53,099 nucleotides of DNA from Synechococcales cyanobacterium S06 (GTDB lineage: Bacteria > Cyanobacteriota > Cyanobacteriia > Cyanobacteriales > JAABRE01), in assembly GCA_011391125.1 (NCBI GenBank), contig JAABRE010000032.1, positions 1 to 53,099 on the forward strand, read 5' to 3'. Below the pieces are notes generated by a model, which made no database searches, had not been told where the DNA came from, and saw nothing but the letters and a program-made list of their open reading frames with translations. The stretch's first letter is position 1. Every line of letters starts with the position of its first letter. The translations under genes were made by a program, and so were the position numbers. Below are positions 1 through 8,272 of this stretch, piece by piece.

Positions 1-818
1 CCATGACTAGAATCTTTTGATTGATATACTGTTAACGGTTTTTTTATTTCTGCTAATTCTTTTAACCGATTCTGTAATTTTATTTGATTCCCTTTTACGG
101 TAATCAAATAGTCATTTTTACTCTCAATTATTGCCTGAGTTGTTTTTTTATTGCAGTGAAGAGCATCAAGAGTAAATGTCTTATTAATTAAACCACAGTT
201 CTCTATCATAGACAGGACTTGAGCATTTTCTGAATTCTTTTTACTCTCAAAACTTTCTGCCTTTATTACTAACTTAGTTTCTTGACTAAACCAAGAAACC
301 ATGACTAATATATTTTGATGTTCATTTGAATAGTTAGTGAGAGTATTTTTCAAATTTTTCCCCTCAATAGCAATCCAATCTTTAGTAGGTTTAGGAGGAT
401 AATAATCCTCAATTATTGAATCAAAAATTGACTGAAGTTCAGCGAGATTTATACCATTCATTATTCTTCTAATTGTGCCATAAGAGGGCAAAGAATTGTG
501 TGGTATTTGGAACAAATTAAGCAGTTGACGCTTTTCATTTTGGCAGAATTGTTCTATCTGTTTATATAGTAATTCCAATTAAGATTAAAACAGTTGAAAA
601 ATAGGTTCGTAGTTGCGCTTTAGCGCTTCTTAGGACTAAAGTCCAACAACAAACTAAAAACTTTTGTTTAATTTTTATTTGGAATTACTATAACTGGTAT
701 TTCCCGCGAGTAGGGCGAAAATAATGATAGTTAAAACTACCCATAATTGATGTCTTTTACCCTGATTTCGACGAAAGTCCTTGACTAATTTAAACTTTTC
801 AATTAAACTGTTTAACAT
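1..818 (-). pseudogene. ISAs1-family transposase, interrupted by a MITE, partial
   Basis: Reading the minus strand from an ATG at 818 gives MLNSLIEKFKLVKDFRRNQG and continues to residue 43 (GNTSY). There a 124-bp MITE (567-690) interrupts the gene and brings an in-frame stop. Beyond the MITE the same frame resumes with KQIEQFCQNEKRQLL and runs to the window edge. It includes DALHCNKKTTQAIIESKNDY and LITVKGNQ, the conserved DALH/KGNQ block of ISAs1-type DDE transposases. Removing the MITE and one TA restores an uninterrupted reading frame. The C-terminus is outside the window. Family assignment is confident; the gene is inactive as it stands. Confidence 0.8.
567..690. mobile_element. 124-bp MITE, family A copy 1, inserted in transposase
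   Basis: The ends are TAGTAATTCC and GGAATTACTA, perfect 10-bp terminal inverted repeats, flanked on both sides by TA (565-566 and 691-692). No coding capacity is visible. The centre holds a GCGCTTTAGCGC hairpin core shared with the family B repeats of this window. A second copy in opposite orientation at 30846-30969 has the same length and, by my alignment, differs at only two positions. The TA duplication is typical of elements moved by IS630/Tc1-mariner transposases; the mobilising enzyme is not in this window. Confidence 0.9.
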
Positions 819-968
819 ATTTTTGGAAATCAAAAAAATAGTGTTATCTTTTTGATTTTATCAAGAAAAGATCACTATTTTTTTCTATTTTACCCCTGAG
901 AATGAAAACACCCTGCTTTACAAGAGGGGGAACAAAAAGCCACCCTTTCCAAGGGGGGTTGGGGGGTT

Positions 969-1268
969 ATAAAACCCAAATTAAAAGCTGATAAAACCAA
1001 AGGTCAAATAATCATTGATGAGATTACCACTTTAGAAAATGTCCCTGAAATTGCTTGGGAATATCAGTTAGGAAATCGTAGTGCGATCGAGTGGATTTTG
1101 GACCAATATAAAGAGAAAAAACCCAAGGATTCCACCATTGCTGAAAAGTTTAATAACTACCGTTTTTCTGACTACAAAGAACAGGTGATCGACTTATTAA
1201 GGCGCGTTACAACTGTTAGTATAGAAACTATAAAGATTATTAAAGAAATGAACAAGTGCTACATTTAA
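969..1268 (+). pseudogene. C-terminal remnant of a type ISP restriction-modification enzyme
   Basis: An open frame without a usable start ends at TAA 1266-1268 and encodes IIIDEITTLENVPEIAWEYQ followed by LGNRSAIEWILDQYKEKKPK and, near the end, FNNYRFSDYKEQVIDLLRRV. The WEYQLGNRSA-EW-DQYK block is characteristic of the extreme C-terminus of single-chain type ISP (helicase-methyltransferase-specificity) enzymes. Only about 100 residues remain of a protein that normally exceeds 1000. Just upstream (905-968) is G-rich repeat sequence and then the insertion-sequence end, so the body of the gene was lost by insertion or deletion. Not functional. Assignment rests on recalled family motifs. Confidence 0.6.
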
Positions 1269-1621
1269 CCTATTCAAACCTATATAAAGCTAATTAAAGC
1301 ATTTAAAAAGATTGAATAAAGTATGGCATTATCTTGACAGATAACGGCGGTAGCCCGCAAAGCTCATAACATAAAATCACAAGCGCTTTAGATATGCTTT
1401 TTGTTCTGTCGAGTATAGATAGACTTTTAAGGTTAGTGGTATAGAAATAAAACATTCTAAGGTTTTCACACTAACGAGCCTTTGTATCTACGAACTGTTT
1501 CTTCGCAATTAAAGTATAGCTTATTAAGCTAAAAAATTTTTAAATTTTAATTATTTTGATGGTTTTTCTGATTTGTATAAGTTTACTAAGGTATTTTGCT
1601 ATTAGTAACAGCTCTTAATTA
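1269..1621. other. Intergenic, AT-rich, no gene seen
   Basis: This 353-bp stretch lies between the restriction-enzyme remnant and the end of the antiporter gene. It has no convincing open frame and no strong hairpin followed by a T-run. The segment around 1340-1370 is somewhat richer in GC, but I cannot assign it to any RNA family. Near 1615-1635 there is a short ATTAATTATTAATTG repeat typical of spacers in this window. Confidence 0.4.
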
Positions 1622-3535
1622 TTAATTATTAATTGTTGCCATGGTAATGGGTATTTCTTCTACTTGGGGTAATTTTTCTAAACTAAGACATTGAGCTTTG
1701 GAGCTACCTGAAAGCCGTTTCAATAGTTGTGGCCGTGGATCATGGAGTAAATAAATAATCTCATCTCCGGCCTGCCATTCTTCCTGAGATTTAACAATTT
1801 GCAATCTTTCCTCTCGTTTACATAATAAGGGTAAGATTTCACCAGCTCGAATTAACGCTTCCAAATGTGCTTGTTGAAAGGCTAAATCCGTTAAGTTAAG
1901 GGTGGTTTTGCCTAATTTAACTTGTTCTTGATTGAGGTAATTATTCCATGTTTTCAAATCAGTTTGGTCGAAAAAAACCTGATTTATTTTACCGTTATGG
2001 TTTTTTTTCGTCCCATTTTGTTCCTCGATTTCTAAAATAGGAAATAAGGCAAAAATGCAAGGAGGATTAAATTCTTCTAAGGCTCGTTGTGCTAAGAATA
2101 GGTTAACTTCGCCGTTATTTGTTAATACTAATAATGTACCCAACGATTCAATTCCCGCTTCTTCTAAAGCATTAATATTTAAACCACTACTTTGAAATAC
2201 GGGTAAGTTTTCTTGTTCAGCTTTTTGACAAGCTTCGGGATCCGTGTCAATTAAAACAACAGATTCGCCTTGGGCTTGAAAAATCCGCGCCATTAAACGA
2301 CTCAGGGGATTACAACCGATAATTACTGCTCCCGTGGCTTGGGCTGTTGTAATTTTTAACCAATTTGCGACAATTCCAGCCGTTAATCCTTGACAAAATA
2401 CGGTCATTATAATGGTTAAAAAGACTAAAGCTTTAATGGAATCCCCACCATTAATGCCTTTTTCCGTTAATAAAATGGCAAATAATGACGCAATGGAAGC
2501 GGAAACAATACCTTTAGGAGCAATCCAGGCCAGAAATAATTTCTGTCGCCAATTTAGGTCACTATTGATGGTGCAAGCTGCAATACTAAGGGGACGTATG
2601 ACCAACATTAACATTAAAACTGTGCCGACACTTCCCCAACCTAATGCGAAAACACTGGGAATTGATAAATCCGCGGCGAGTAAAATAAATAAAACTGAGA
2701 CACAAAGAACGGTTAATTGCCCTTTGAAACGTAATAACATTCGTTCCTCTGGTAAAGATGACGCTCTTAACACCATTCCGGCTACCACTGTGGCCATTAA
2801 TCCCGATTCGCTGATTAAACTTTGGGATAAACCAAATAATCCCCAAACTCCCGCTAAAACTACTAAATTTTTCAAATCTTCCGCTAAAAAGGTGGCTTTT
2901 TGTAATCCGAAACTCATTAACCAACCACCGGTAACGCCGATTATTGCACCAATTCCTAATCTAAATCCTAAACCGGTAACTATTTCTAAAGGTACAGCAT
3001 CCACATTGATAATCGTATCTAAGACCACCACGGCTAAAATTGCGCCGACAGGATCGATTAAAACTCCTTCTCCTTCCAATAATGTGGCTACTTTTTTGTC
3101 CACTGAAACTTGTTTTAATAATGGTCCAATTACCGTAGGTCCGGTGACAACCACTAAGGAAGCGTACAAAAAAGCGATCGGCCAAGGAAATTCTCCTAAC
3201 CAATGTGCTGCCATTCCACCACCAATTAAGGTGATTAATGTACCCAAAGTGACTAAATTTCTCAGACTTCCTGACACTTGGCCCAAATCTCTGAGTTCTA
3301 AATTTAGCCCCCCTTCAAATAAAATAATCGCTACAGATAAGGCCACTAAGACTTCTAATCCTATTCCCAAGTCACTGGGATGTAGTAAATCTAAGCCATC
3401 TTGACCTAAAACAATGCCCAATAATAGTAAAAAAACAATACTGGGCAATTTGAGGTATTGCCCAATGACTTGCGCGCTAATACCGGCAAAAACTGCGATT
3501 ATTATTTGTAAGGTCAGTTGAAATGATCCTTCCAT
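1622..3535 (-). CDS. CPA1-type Na+/H+ (cation/proton) antiporter with C-terminal TrkA-N domain
   Basis: The 637-residue product is an inner-membrane cation/proton exchanger. Roughly residues 1-395 hold about twelve hydrophobic segments with the sodium/hydrogen-exchanger fold, including GLDLLHPSDLGIGLEVLVAL and FEGGLNLELRDL, motifs of NhaP-like transporters. Around residue 400 the chain switches to a soluble TrkA-N (RCK-type) domain beginning AVIIGCNPLSRLMARIF and containing ESVVLIDTD, which should bind a nucleotide and gate transport. The ATG at 3535 directly precedes a hydrophobic first helix. The gene stands alone, facing away from petA's end. Ion specificity cannot be read from sequence. 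Confidence 0.85.
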   Translation of the reverse strand: MEGSFQLTLQIIIAVFAGISAQVIGQYLKLPSIVFLLLLGIVLGQDGLDLLHPSDLGIGLEVLVALSVAIILFEGGLNLELRDLGQVSGSLRNLVTLGTLITLIGGGMAAHWLGEFPWPIAFLYASLVVVTGPTVIGPLLKQVSVDKKVATLLEGEGVLIDPVGAILAVVVLDTIINVDAVPLEIVTGLGFRLGIGAIIGVTGGWLMSFGLQKATFLAEDLKNLVVLAGVWGLFGLSQSLISESGLMATVVAGMVLRASSLPEERMLLRFKGQLTVLCVSVLFILLAADLSIPSVFALGWGSVGTVLMLMLVIRPLSIAACTINSDLNWRQKLFLAWIAPKGIVSASIASLFAILLTEKGINGGDSIKALVFLTIIMTVFCQGLTAGIVANWLKITTAQATGAVIIGCNPLSRLMARIFQAQGESVVLIDTDPEACQKAEQENLPVFQSSGLNINALEEAGIESLGTLLVLTNNGEVNLFLAQRALEEFNPPCIFALFPILEIEEQNGTKKNHNGKINQVFFDQTDLKTWNNYLNQEQVKLGKTTLNLTDLAFQQAHLEALIRAGEILPLLCKREERLQIVKSQEEWQAGDEIIYLLHDPRPQLLKRLSGSSKAQCLSLEKLPQVEEIPITMATINN

Positions 3536-3882
3536 GGTAAGAAGTAAAAAGTAAGAAGTAAGAAGTATATAAATTGAGGTTTTTTGTACTATAACACTTT
3601 ACTCTTAAGGAGGATGTGGTCATTCACGAAGTAAGAAGTAAGTACCTAAGCAAAATTAATGGTGAAAATAAATAAGGTTTGTTGTTGCGCTTTAGCGCAC
3701 TTTTAGCGCTAAAGCGCAACAACGAACTTTTACATTAGACGAATTGCAGATTGTAGCCCGTTGCAATGCCCACTCCAATCTTTAATTTTAAAAGTAATAA
3801 ATGTTATTAAATCAAATAAACAATATAGAAATAAAAGCTCTGAAATTAATTAACAGCAAGCGTTATAGCACTTTCTGTTAAT
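3536..3882. other. Repeat-rich spacer between petA end and antiporter start
   Basis: This spacer contains a short AAGAAGTA tandem run (about 3539-3570, echoed at 3630-3645) and one family B hairpin listed separately (3677-3727). The longer element, starting with CCTAAGCAAAATTAAT at 3645, shares its arms with the copy at 6169-6291. No gene is visible. The upstream region of the antiporter should lie in its left part. Confidence 0.5.
3677..3727. repeat. Family B hairpin repeat (GCGCTTTAGCGC core)
   Basis: Inverted arms GTTTGTTGTTGCGCTTTAGC and GCTAAAGCGCAACAACGAAC surround a short loop, giving a long near-perfect hairpin. Within each arm GCGCTTTAGCGC is itself close to palindromic. The flanks (CCTAAGCAAAATTAAT on the left, TTTACATTAGACGAATTG on the right) match, partly in inverse orientation, those of the copy at 6169-6291, so the full element is about 100 bp and MITE-like. 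Confidence 0.85.
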
Positions 3883-3906
3883 AAAAAAACAGGCAAAAAT
3901 GCCTGT
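3883..3906 (-). terminator. Intrinsic terminator of petC-petA
   Basis: On the minus strand, 27 bp past the petA stop codon, ACAGGC-ATTTTT-GCCTGT forms a 6-bp stem followed directly by TTTTTTT. This is a standard rho-independent terminator in the right orientation and position. Confidence 0.85.
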
Positions 3907-3933
3907 GTAAAATGTAAATTATTTTGAATCCAA

Positions 3934-4893
3934 TTAGAAATTCATTTCGGCTGCTTGTACTCTTTCGATTTGTTTTTTCTTGAGAACTAAGAAAATTTGT
4001 GCAAGCATAATTAAAGCAATAAACAGAACTAAACCGGTAACACGGGCAGGACTTTGTAGTACAACTTCCGTGTCTTTTTGACCAAAACCACCCACATTTG
4101 GATTGGTGGTTAAAGCTTCACCAGCCGCAACTTGTTGGCCTTCGGCCACGATTAACTCAGGTCCTGCGGGGATGTTTTCAACTACGGTCTTGTCACCAGT
4201 GTTGAGGGAAACTTGATAACCACCAGCTTCATCTTGGCTAATTAGGCTAATTGTACCAGCGACGGAAGCTTTGAACAGGTTATTATTGGTAGGATCACCT
4301 GTGGGATAAAGTTGACCACGACCGCGGTTTGCTCCTAGGTGAACGGAATATTTACCGAAGTGAACACTTTTATCGGTGGCCGGATCGGGAGAGAGTACGG
4401 GGAACACAATTTCTTGATATTGTTCACCGGGTAAAGGACCAACGATGACCACATTATCCATACCTTCTTTATAGGTTTGATAATAAAGTCCTTCGGTTTT
4501 TTCCTTCATTTCTTCGGGAATCCGGTCTTCGGGAGCAATTTTGAAGCCTTCGGGTAACATTAAGACTGCACCCACGTTCAATCCGCCTTTAGAACCATCG
4601 CCCAAGGGCTGTTGACTGTTTAAGTCGTAAGGAATTTTTACTACAGCTTCAAAGACCGTATTCGGTAAAACTGCTTGGGGAATTTCGATTTCCGAAGGTT
4701 TTTTGGCCAGGTGACAGTTAGCGCAAACAATGCGGCCGGTTGCTTCTCTGGGAGTTTCGGGAGCGGTTTGTTGTGCCCAAAATGGATAAGCTGCAGCAGA
4801 TTGGGGTAAGGATAAAACTGTGCCGAGGAAAACTACCACGGTGGCGATCGCCACGAGGACAGTTTTCGATAATTGTTGCAAAGGTGTTCTCAT
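3934..4893 (-). CDS. petA: Cytochrome f of the cytochrome b6f complex
   Basis: This c-type cytochrome passes electrons from the Rieske protein to plastocyanin or cytochrome c6 on the lumenal side of the thylakoid. An export signal ends in SAAA, and the mature chain starts YPFWAQQ, where the Tyr amino group becomes an axial haem ligand. The haem site CANCH follows about 21 residues later. The C-terminus carries one membrane helix ([20 protein letters not shown]) and a basic tail. The longer open frame starts at a TTG (4926), but I prefer the ATG at 4893, preceded by AAGAG, giving 319 residues. It lies downstream of petC on the same strand and is probably co-transcribed with it. Confidence 0.97.
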   Translation of the reverse strand: MRTPLQQLSKTVLVAIATVVVFLGTVLSLPQSAAAYPFWAQQTAPETPREATGRIVCANCHLAKKPSEIEIPQAVLPNTVFEAVVKIPYDLNSQQPLGDGSKGGLNVGAVLMLPEGFKIAPEDRIPEEMKEKTEGLYYQTYKEGMDNVVIVGPLPGEQYQEIVFPVLSPDPATDKSVHFGKYSVHLGANRGRGQLYPTGDPTNNNLFKASVAGTISLISQDEAGGYQVSLNTGDKTVVENIPAGPELIVAEGQQVAAGEALTTNPNVGGFGQKDTEVVLQSPARVTGLVLFIALIMLAQIFLVLKKKQIERVQAAEMNF

Positions 4894-4976
4894 CTCTTGG
4901 TTAAAAATAGTAATAATCTGAGTCAAAGGTAATCTTAATCTGGGGGACAGGTTTGTGGGTCTGTGAGGTCATTTCA

Positions 4977-5036
4977 GTTATCAGTTAACAGTTAACAGTT
5001 ATCAGTTAACAGTTATCAGTTATCAGTTAACAGTTA
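4977..5036. repeat. TTATCAGTTAACAG short direct repeats
   Basis: Several units of the type CAGTTATCAGTTAACAG are placed head to tail between petC and petA. The same words recur at about 21740-21760, 26153-26180 and 51170-51232. They look like a slippage-prone dispersed repeat rather than a regulatory site, although here they lie inside the presumed petC-petA transcript. Confidence 0.7.
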
Positions 5037-5134
5037 TTCTCTCTCACTAAACCGGAGGAAACTTGAAAAAACGACTTATTCTCCTTATTTTTTCCTTGGA
5101 AAAGAGGAGGCCTTACACCGCTTTCTTTGGTCAA

Positions 5135-5677
5135 TTAAGACCACCAAGGATTTTCATCGGTACGAAAATCGGTTTCTGTCCAAGTCGTAAAGCTAACTTT
5201 GTCATCTTCGGTAACAGTTGCGTGAGCTAGGGCCAAAGATAAAGGAGCAGGTCCGCGAACGACTTTACCCGTTGCGTCATATTGGGAACCATGACAAGGA
5301 CAAATAAATTTGTTTTCGCTACCATTCCAAGGAACGACGCAACCTAAGTGAGTGCAAACTGCGTTAATACCATAACTAGCGATGGTGTTTTCGCCTTCGA
5401 CTACCAGATAGGTGGGATCACCTTTGAGACCTTGTGCTAAGGTGCGATCGCCCACTTTATGGGTGGCCAAGAATTGACTAGCAACAACATCATTGCCGAC
5501 AGCGTCTTTGGCGATTACACCACCACCTGCTGCACCCGAAGAAGGAGGGATAAAATACTTAACCACTGGATATAAAGCACCCAGAGCAACCCCTGTAACA
5601 GTACCAAAGGTTAACAAATTCATAAATTGGCGACGACCCATATCGGGGACATCAGAAGAACCAGAAAATTGAGTCAT
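5135..5677 (-). CDS. petC: Rieske iron-sulfur protein of the cytochrome b6f complex
   Basis: The 180-residue product carries the [2Fe-2S] cluster that takes electrons from plastoquinol. CTHLGC (residues 108-113) and CPCHGS (126-131) supply the two Cys and two His ligands and the disulfide pair. The N-terminus has GRRQFMN followed by a hydrophobic stretch ([19 protein letters not shown]), a Tat-type uncleaved anchor, and then the glycine-rich hinge SSGAAGGG. The length is normal for the family. It precedes petA by about 240 bp. tatC, whose product would export this protein, lies nearby at 6534-7298. Confidence 0.97.
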   Translation of the reverse strand: MTQFSGSSDVPDMGRRQFMNLLTFGTVTGVALGALYPVVKYFIPPSSGAAGGGVIAKDAVGNDVVASQFLATHKVGDRTLAQGLKGDPTYLVVEGENTIASYGINAVCTHLGCVVPWNGSENKFICPCHGSQYDATGKVVRGPAPLSLALAHATVTEDDKVSFTTWTETDFRTDENPWWS

Positions 5678-5838
5678 AGTTAAACTTCTAATTGTATTCT
5701 TGATTTTTAGTCTTCTGTAAAGCTTTTTTGTCCCGTTACCTTGTCCCTAGAAGGAAAATTCGCGGCGACATTTTGTTAAAAGGTTTACAACTTATTTTAA
5801 ATATTACAAGTTTTTGGACCTTAACCATAATCAGAAAA

Positions 5839-6147
5839 ATGACAGGAACACAATTACATCAAATTTTGTTAGACAAATGGGGTTATTCCTACGATATTCA
5901 ACTGAAAAAGCTCAAGGATCGCCTTTTCTTCCAAGTTATGTGGAAATACTTGGAACAAGCGTCTTTTCCCCTTTCCCAAGACCAATATTTTCAGCATTTG
6001 GAGGATATTTGCAATTATTTGAATGCTTGGGGCGTGGTGGAACAAGTCAAAATCCATTTGGCGGAAACTAAAGAAAAACCCCGACTTGGTAAAGCAGTCA
6101 GTATTCCTTTGGATTTGGGAGAAAGATCTTCGGAGTGGATTGTTTAA
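5839..6147 (+). CDS. DUF3067 family protein
   Basis: A small protein of about 102 residues (MTGTQLHQILLDKWGYSYDI...), matching the cyanobacterial and plastid DUF3067 family, often found beside petC. It has the sequence WGYSYDIQLKKLKDRLFFQVMWKY-type core and no signal peptide or membrane helix. The frame is open back to 5728, but the upstream residues look non-coding. The ATG at 5839 gives the family's usual N-terminus. It is divergent from petC, with about 160 bp between starts. A role in b6f or plastoquinone assembly is only suggested by location. Confidence 0.75.
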   Translation: MTGTQLHQILLDKWGYSYDIQLKKLKDRLFFQVMWKYLEQASFPLSQDQYFQHLEDICNYLNAWGVVEQVKIHLAETKEKPRLGKAVSIPLDLGERSSEWIV

Positions 6148-6168
6148 TAATTGATAAGTAGATAATTA

Positions 6169-6291
6169 CCTAAGCAAAATTAATTATCTAAATGTAAAAG
6201 TTCGTTGTTGCGCTTTAGCGCACTAGATAGCGCTAAAGCGCAACAACCAACCTTCTTTATTTTTCGCAATTAATTTTCCTTCGATACTTAG
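6169..6291. repeat. Family B MITE-like element with long hairpin core
   Basis: The core 6200-6251 pairs GTTCGTTGTTGCGCTTTAGC with GCTAAAGCGCAACAACCAAC. The outer arms are CTAAGCAAAATTAATT on the left and AATTAATTTTCCTTCGATAC...TTAG on the right, an imperfect terminal inverted repeat. The element is related to the one around 3645-3745, largely in inverse orientation. Confidence 0.75.
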
Positions 6292-6324
6292 ATGTCATGA
6301 AAAAATATCAAACAAATTTAGGGA

Positions 6325-6404
6325 AGATGGTGGGTTACGGTGCTATTTATCAATTGTGGGTTTTTCCTCAAAATTAATCTCGCACCTAACCCACCCTACA
6401 AAAT
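6325..6404. repeat. Family C element, first copy of an exact 80-bp direct repeat
   Basis: It begins AGATGGTGGGTTACGG and ends CCTAACCCACCCTACAAAAT, so GGTGGGTTA/TAACCCACC form inverted ends. The 80 bases are identical, by my reading, to 6448-6527, with a 43-bp spacer between the copies. Together with the family B element these fill the 6148-6533 spacer, where I see no gene. Confidence 0.9.
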
Positions 6405-6447
6405 GCTCATTTGTCTAATTTATTTCTGCTCTCGGCATTTTGGGACA

Positions 6448-6527
6448 AGATGGTGGGTTACGGTGCTATTTATCAATTGTGGGTTTTTCCTCAAAATTAA
6501 TCTCGCACCTAACCCACCCTACAAAAT
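6448..6527. repeat. Family C element, second copy of the 80-bp direct repeat
   Basis: Same sequence and orientation as 6325-6404. It ends 7 bp from the tatC stop codon, so transcripts of tatC run into it. Its GGTGGGTTA...TAACCCACC ends may form a long hairpin and could act as a transcript end, though no T-run follows on the minus strand. Confidence 0.9.
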
Positions 6528-6533
6528 TATCAA

Positions 6534-7298
6534 TTATTTGCCTAGTATTTTCACCATGCCAATTCCACCAAAATAGAGGCCTAAAACAGCACCTGCTAAC
6601 AGTGATTGAGTTAAAGGATCGGTTGAAGGGGTAAGCACTGCCCCTAAAATCACCGCTCCTAACACGACATAGCGCCAACCTGCTAACATGATTTGGGAAT
6701 TGATAATGCCGATTAGGCTTAAAAGTAACTGAATTACGGGGATTTGAAAGGCTAAACCCGTACTGAACATTAGTAATAACACAAATTCAAAGTAGCGATC
6801 AATTGACCAAGCTTGCTCCACAACTTCACCACCGTAGGAAATAAAGAAGTTTAAAGCGGCGGGAATTAGGGCAATATACGCAAATCCTAACCCCACTAAA
6901 AATAAAATACCTGAACCGAGTACCACTGGACCGATGATACGTCTTTCTTGGCGAGTAAGTCCGGGTAAAACAAATTGAATAATTTGGTACAAGATGAACG
7001 GACTTGCTAACACGATACCGCTATAACCCGCGACTTTGATGGATACGAAGAAAAATTCCCCCGGTGCTAATTGTAAAAATTTGACCGCTCCGGCAGGTTT
7101 TTCTAGGAGTTGAACCAATGGTTTAACGAAGATGAAACAACCAATGCAGGCGATCGCCACCCCAATTAAACTATAAAAAATTCTTTGTCGTAACTCGTCA
7201 AGATGGTCAAAAAAGGACATTTCCACCTCGTCAGGTAGTTCCTTGAGGTATTCGGCGGATTTGGGGGGGGTGGGGTTTTCTACTTCAGTGGTTGGCAT
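6534..7298 (-). CDS. tatC: Sec-independent (twin-arginine) protein translocase subunit TatC
   Basis: A polytopic membrane protein of 254 residues and the substrate receptor of the Tat pathway, which exports folded proteins such as the Rieske protein PetC encoded nearby. The N-terminus holds the invariant [14 protein letters not shown] block, and six hydrophobic segments follow. FPVP-type and proline-rich features such as [20 protein letters not shown] near the C-terminus are typical. The first about 30 residues are polar with a Pro run (NPTPPKS). No tatA or tatB gene is visible nearby. Confidence 0.96.
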   Translation of the reverse strand: MPTTEVENPTPPKSAEYLKELPDEVEMSFFDHLDELRQRIFYSLIGVAIACIGCFIFVKPLVQLLEKPAGAVKFLQLAPGEFFFVSIKVAGYSGIVLASPFILYQIIQFVLPGLTRQERRIIGPVVLGSGILFLVGLGFAYIALIPAALNFFISYGGEVVEQAWSIDRYFEFVLLLMFSTGLAFQIPVIQLLLSLIGIINSQIMLAGWRYVVLGAVILGAVLTPSTDPLTQSLLAGAVLGLYFGGIGMVKILGK

Positions 7299-7391
7299 TA
7301 TTTTTGATGATTGGGAGTAGTTTTAATTATAATAAGAGGAAAAATCGTTTACCTAATTATATTTCACCAAATTACTTACAGATAATTAATT

Positions 7392-7685
7392 ATGACAATT
7401 TCTCCTCTTAAAACCCGTGAAAAAGCCTCGCAAACCGTTAAAAAGCCTTATCCTAATTACAAAGTGATTGTGCTTAATGACGATTTTAATACTTTTCAAC
7501 ACGTTTCTAGTTGTTTGATGACTTATATTCCAAATATGACCGGCGATCTGGCTTGGGACTTGACCAATCAAGTACATTATGAAGGTCAAGCCATGGTGTG
7601 GGTTGGTCCCCAAGAAATGGCCGAACTTTATCACCAACAATTGAGAAGGGAAGGTTTAACCATGGCTGCTTTAGAAGCTGCTTAA
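7392..7685 (+). CDS. clpS: ATP-dependent Clp protease adaptor ClpS
   Basis: This 97-residue adaptor binds N-degron substrates and delivers them to the ClpC/ClpP protease. The sequence YKVIVLNDDFNTFQHVSSCL contains the NDDxNTF pocket signature (one residue loop variant), and the C-terminal half ALYHQQLRREGLTM-type helix matches cyanobacterial ClpS1. The gene diverges from tatC by 93 bp. Start ATG 7392 gives a normal length with a short disordered N-terminus. No clp gene is adjacent. Confidence 0.95.
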   Translation: MTISPLKTREKASQTVKKPYPNYKVIVLNDDFNTFQHVSSCLMTYIPNMTGDLAWDLTNQVHYEGQAMVWVGPQEMAELYHQQLRREGLTMAALEAA

Positions 7686-7735
7686 ATGATAATTGACCCT
7701 CCCGTACTTACGGTGATCAAAAATACTTATACTTG

Positions 7736-7810
7736 GTAGGGTGGGTTAGCAGCGAGATTGATTTAGATGAAAAACTAATAAGTTTTGATTCGCAGCGTAA
7801 CCCACCATCT
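7736..7810. repeat. Family C element, inverted orientation
   Basis: It reads GTAGGGTGGGTTAGCAGCGA on the left and TTCGCAGCGTAACCCACCAT on the right. Its reverse complement matches the copy at 30972-31051 closely. It lies 50 bp after clpS in the spacer 7686-7945, which holds no gene. Confidence 0.8.
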
Positions 7811-7945
7811 TAAAGATGGTATCCAATTATACATTTTACACCCATAATTTGGGAGAGCCTCTTTTTTTCCGATCAATTATCATTTATCCTAGTATTTATT
7901 GATAACCAAGTTCAGAAAATTTAGTCTTGAGAGATATTTTTAATC

Positions 7946-8272
7946 ATGTTTAGTAAACAACCAAAAGAAAGCAATAAATCGGAAAATCGCGAATTACAGG
8001 ACTTACTTAAAAACAAGGAAACAGGTTTAATTGAAAACGAAATTATTGAACCGGAAACTAAACCAGAATTAGTAAATCTGGTGGAAAAAATAAGCGGGAT
8101 TGTTTCTCCTTATTTTATTGTGTTAGTGGGTTTAATTTTATCCGATGATAACTTTTTGTTCGGGACAATTTTAATTATTGTCGGTATTTTCTCTTTATTA
8201 AAAGTTACCAGTCAAGATTTGAGTAAATTACTTAACTGGTTAAAAAACTTTTTTAGTGGTAGTGATACTTAA
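7946..8272 (+). CDS. Small membrane protein, unknown function
   Basis: The 108-residue product has a charged, disordered N-terminal half (SNKSENRELQDLLKNKETGL) and two adjacent hydrophobic segments (ISGIVSPYFIVLVGLILSDD and FLFGTILIIVGIFSLL). A basic or polar tail follows. I do not recognise a family. It overlaps the end of the convergent exosortase gene by 4 bp. Codon use resembles its neighbours, so it is likely real. Confidence 0.6.
   Translation: MFSKQPKESNKSENRELQDLLKNKETGLIENEIIEPETKPELVNLVEKISGIVSPYFIVLVGLILSDDNFLFGTILIIVGIFSLLKVTSQDLSKLLNWLKNFFSGSDT

Larger units (their letters stand above)
1..898 (-). mobile_element. ISAs1-family insertion sequence, 5' part, cut by window edge
   Basis: The element carries the transposase pseudogene described separately. 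Its terminus is placed at 898 because the minus strand there reads CAGGGGTAAAATAGAAAAAA, which resembles the CAGG-starting, A-rich terminal inverted repeats of the ISAs1 family. The other end lies outside the window, so the second inverted repeat and the target duplication cannot be checked. The element is no longer functional as it stands because a MITE splits its transposase. Confidence 0.6.

Noticed and set aside
2412-3404. 330-codon plus-strand open frame opposite the antiporter gene
   Set aside because: It is the antisense shadow of a clear membrane transporter, has no family resemblance and is rich in Lys, Pro, Thr and Asn as expected from the opposite frame.
4977-5036. Possible CRISPR-like array of TTATCAGTTAACAG units
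   Set aside because: Units are contiguous without unique spacers and recur as dispersed short repeats elsewhere in the window.
5728-5838. Longer form of the DUF3067 protein starting at 5728
   Set aside because: The extra 37 residues are not part of the family and overlap the petC promoter region; the ATG at 5839 fits better.
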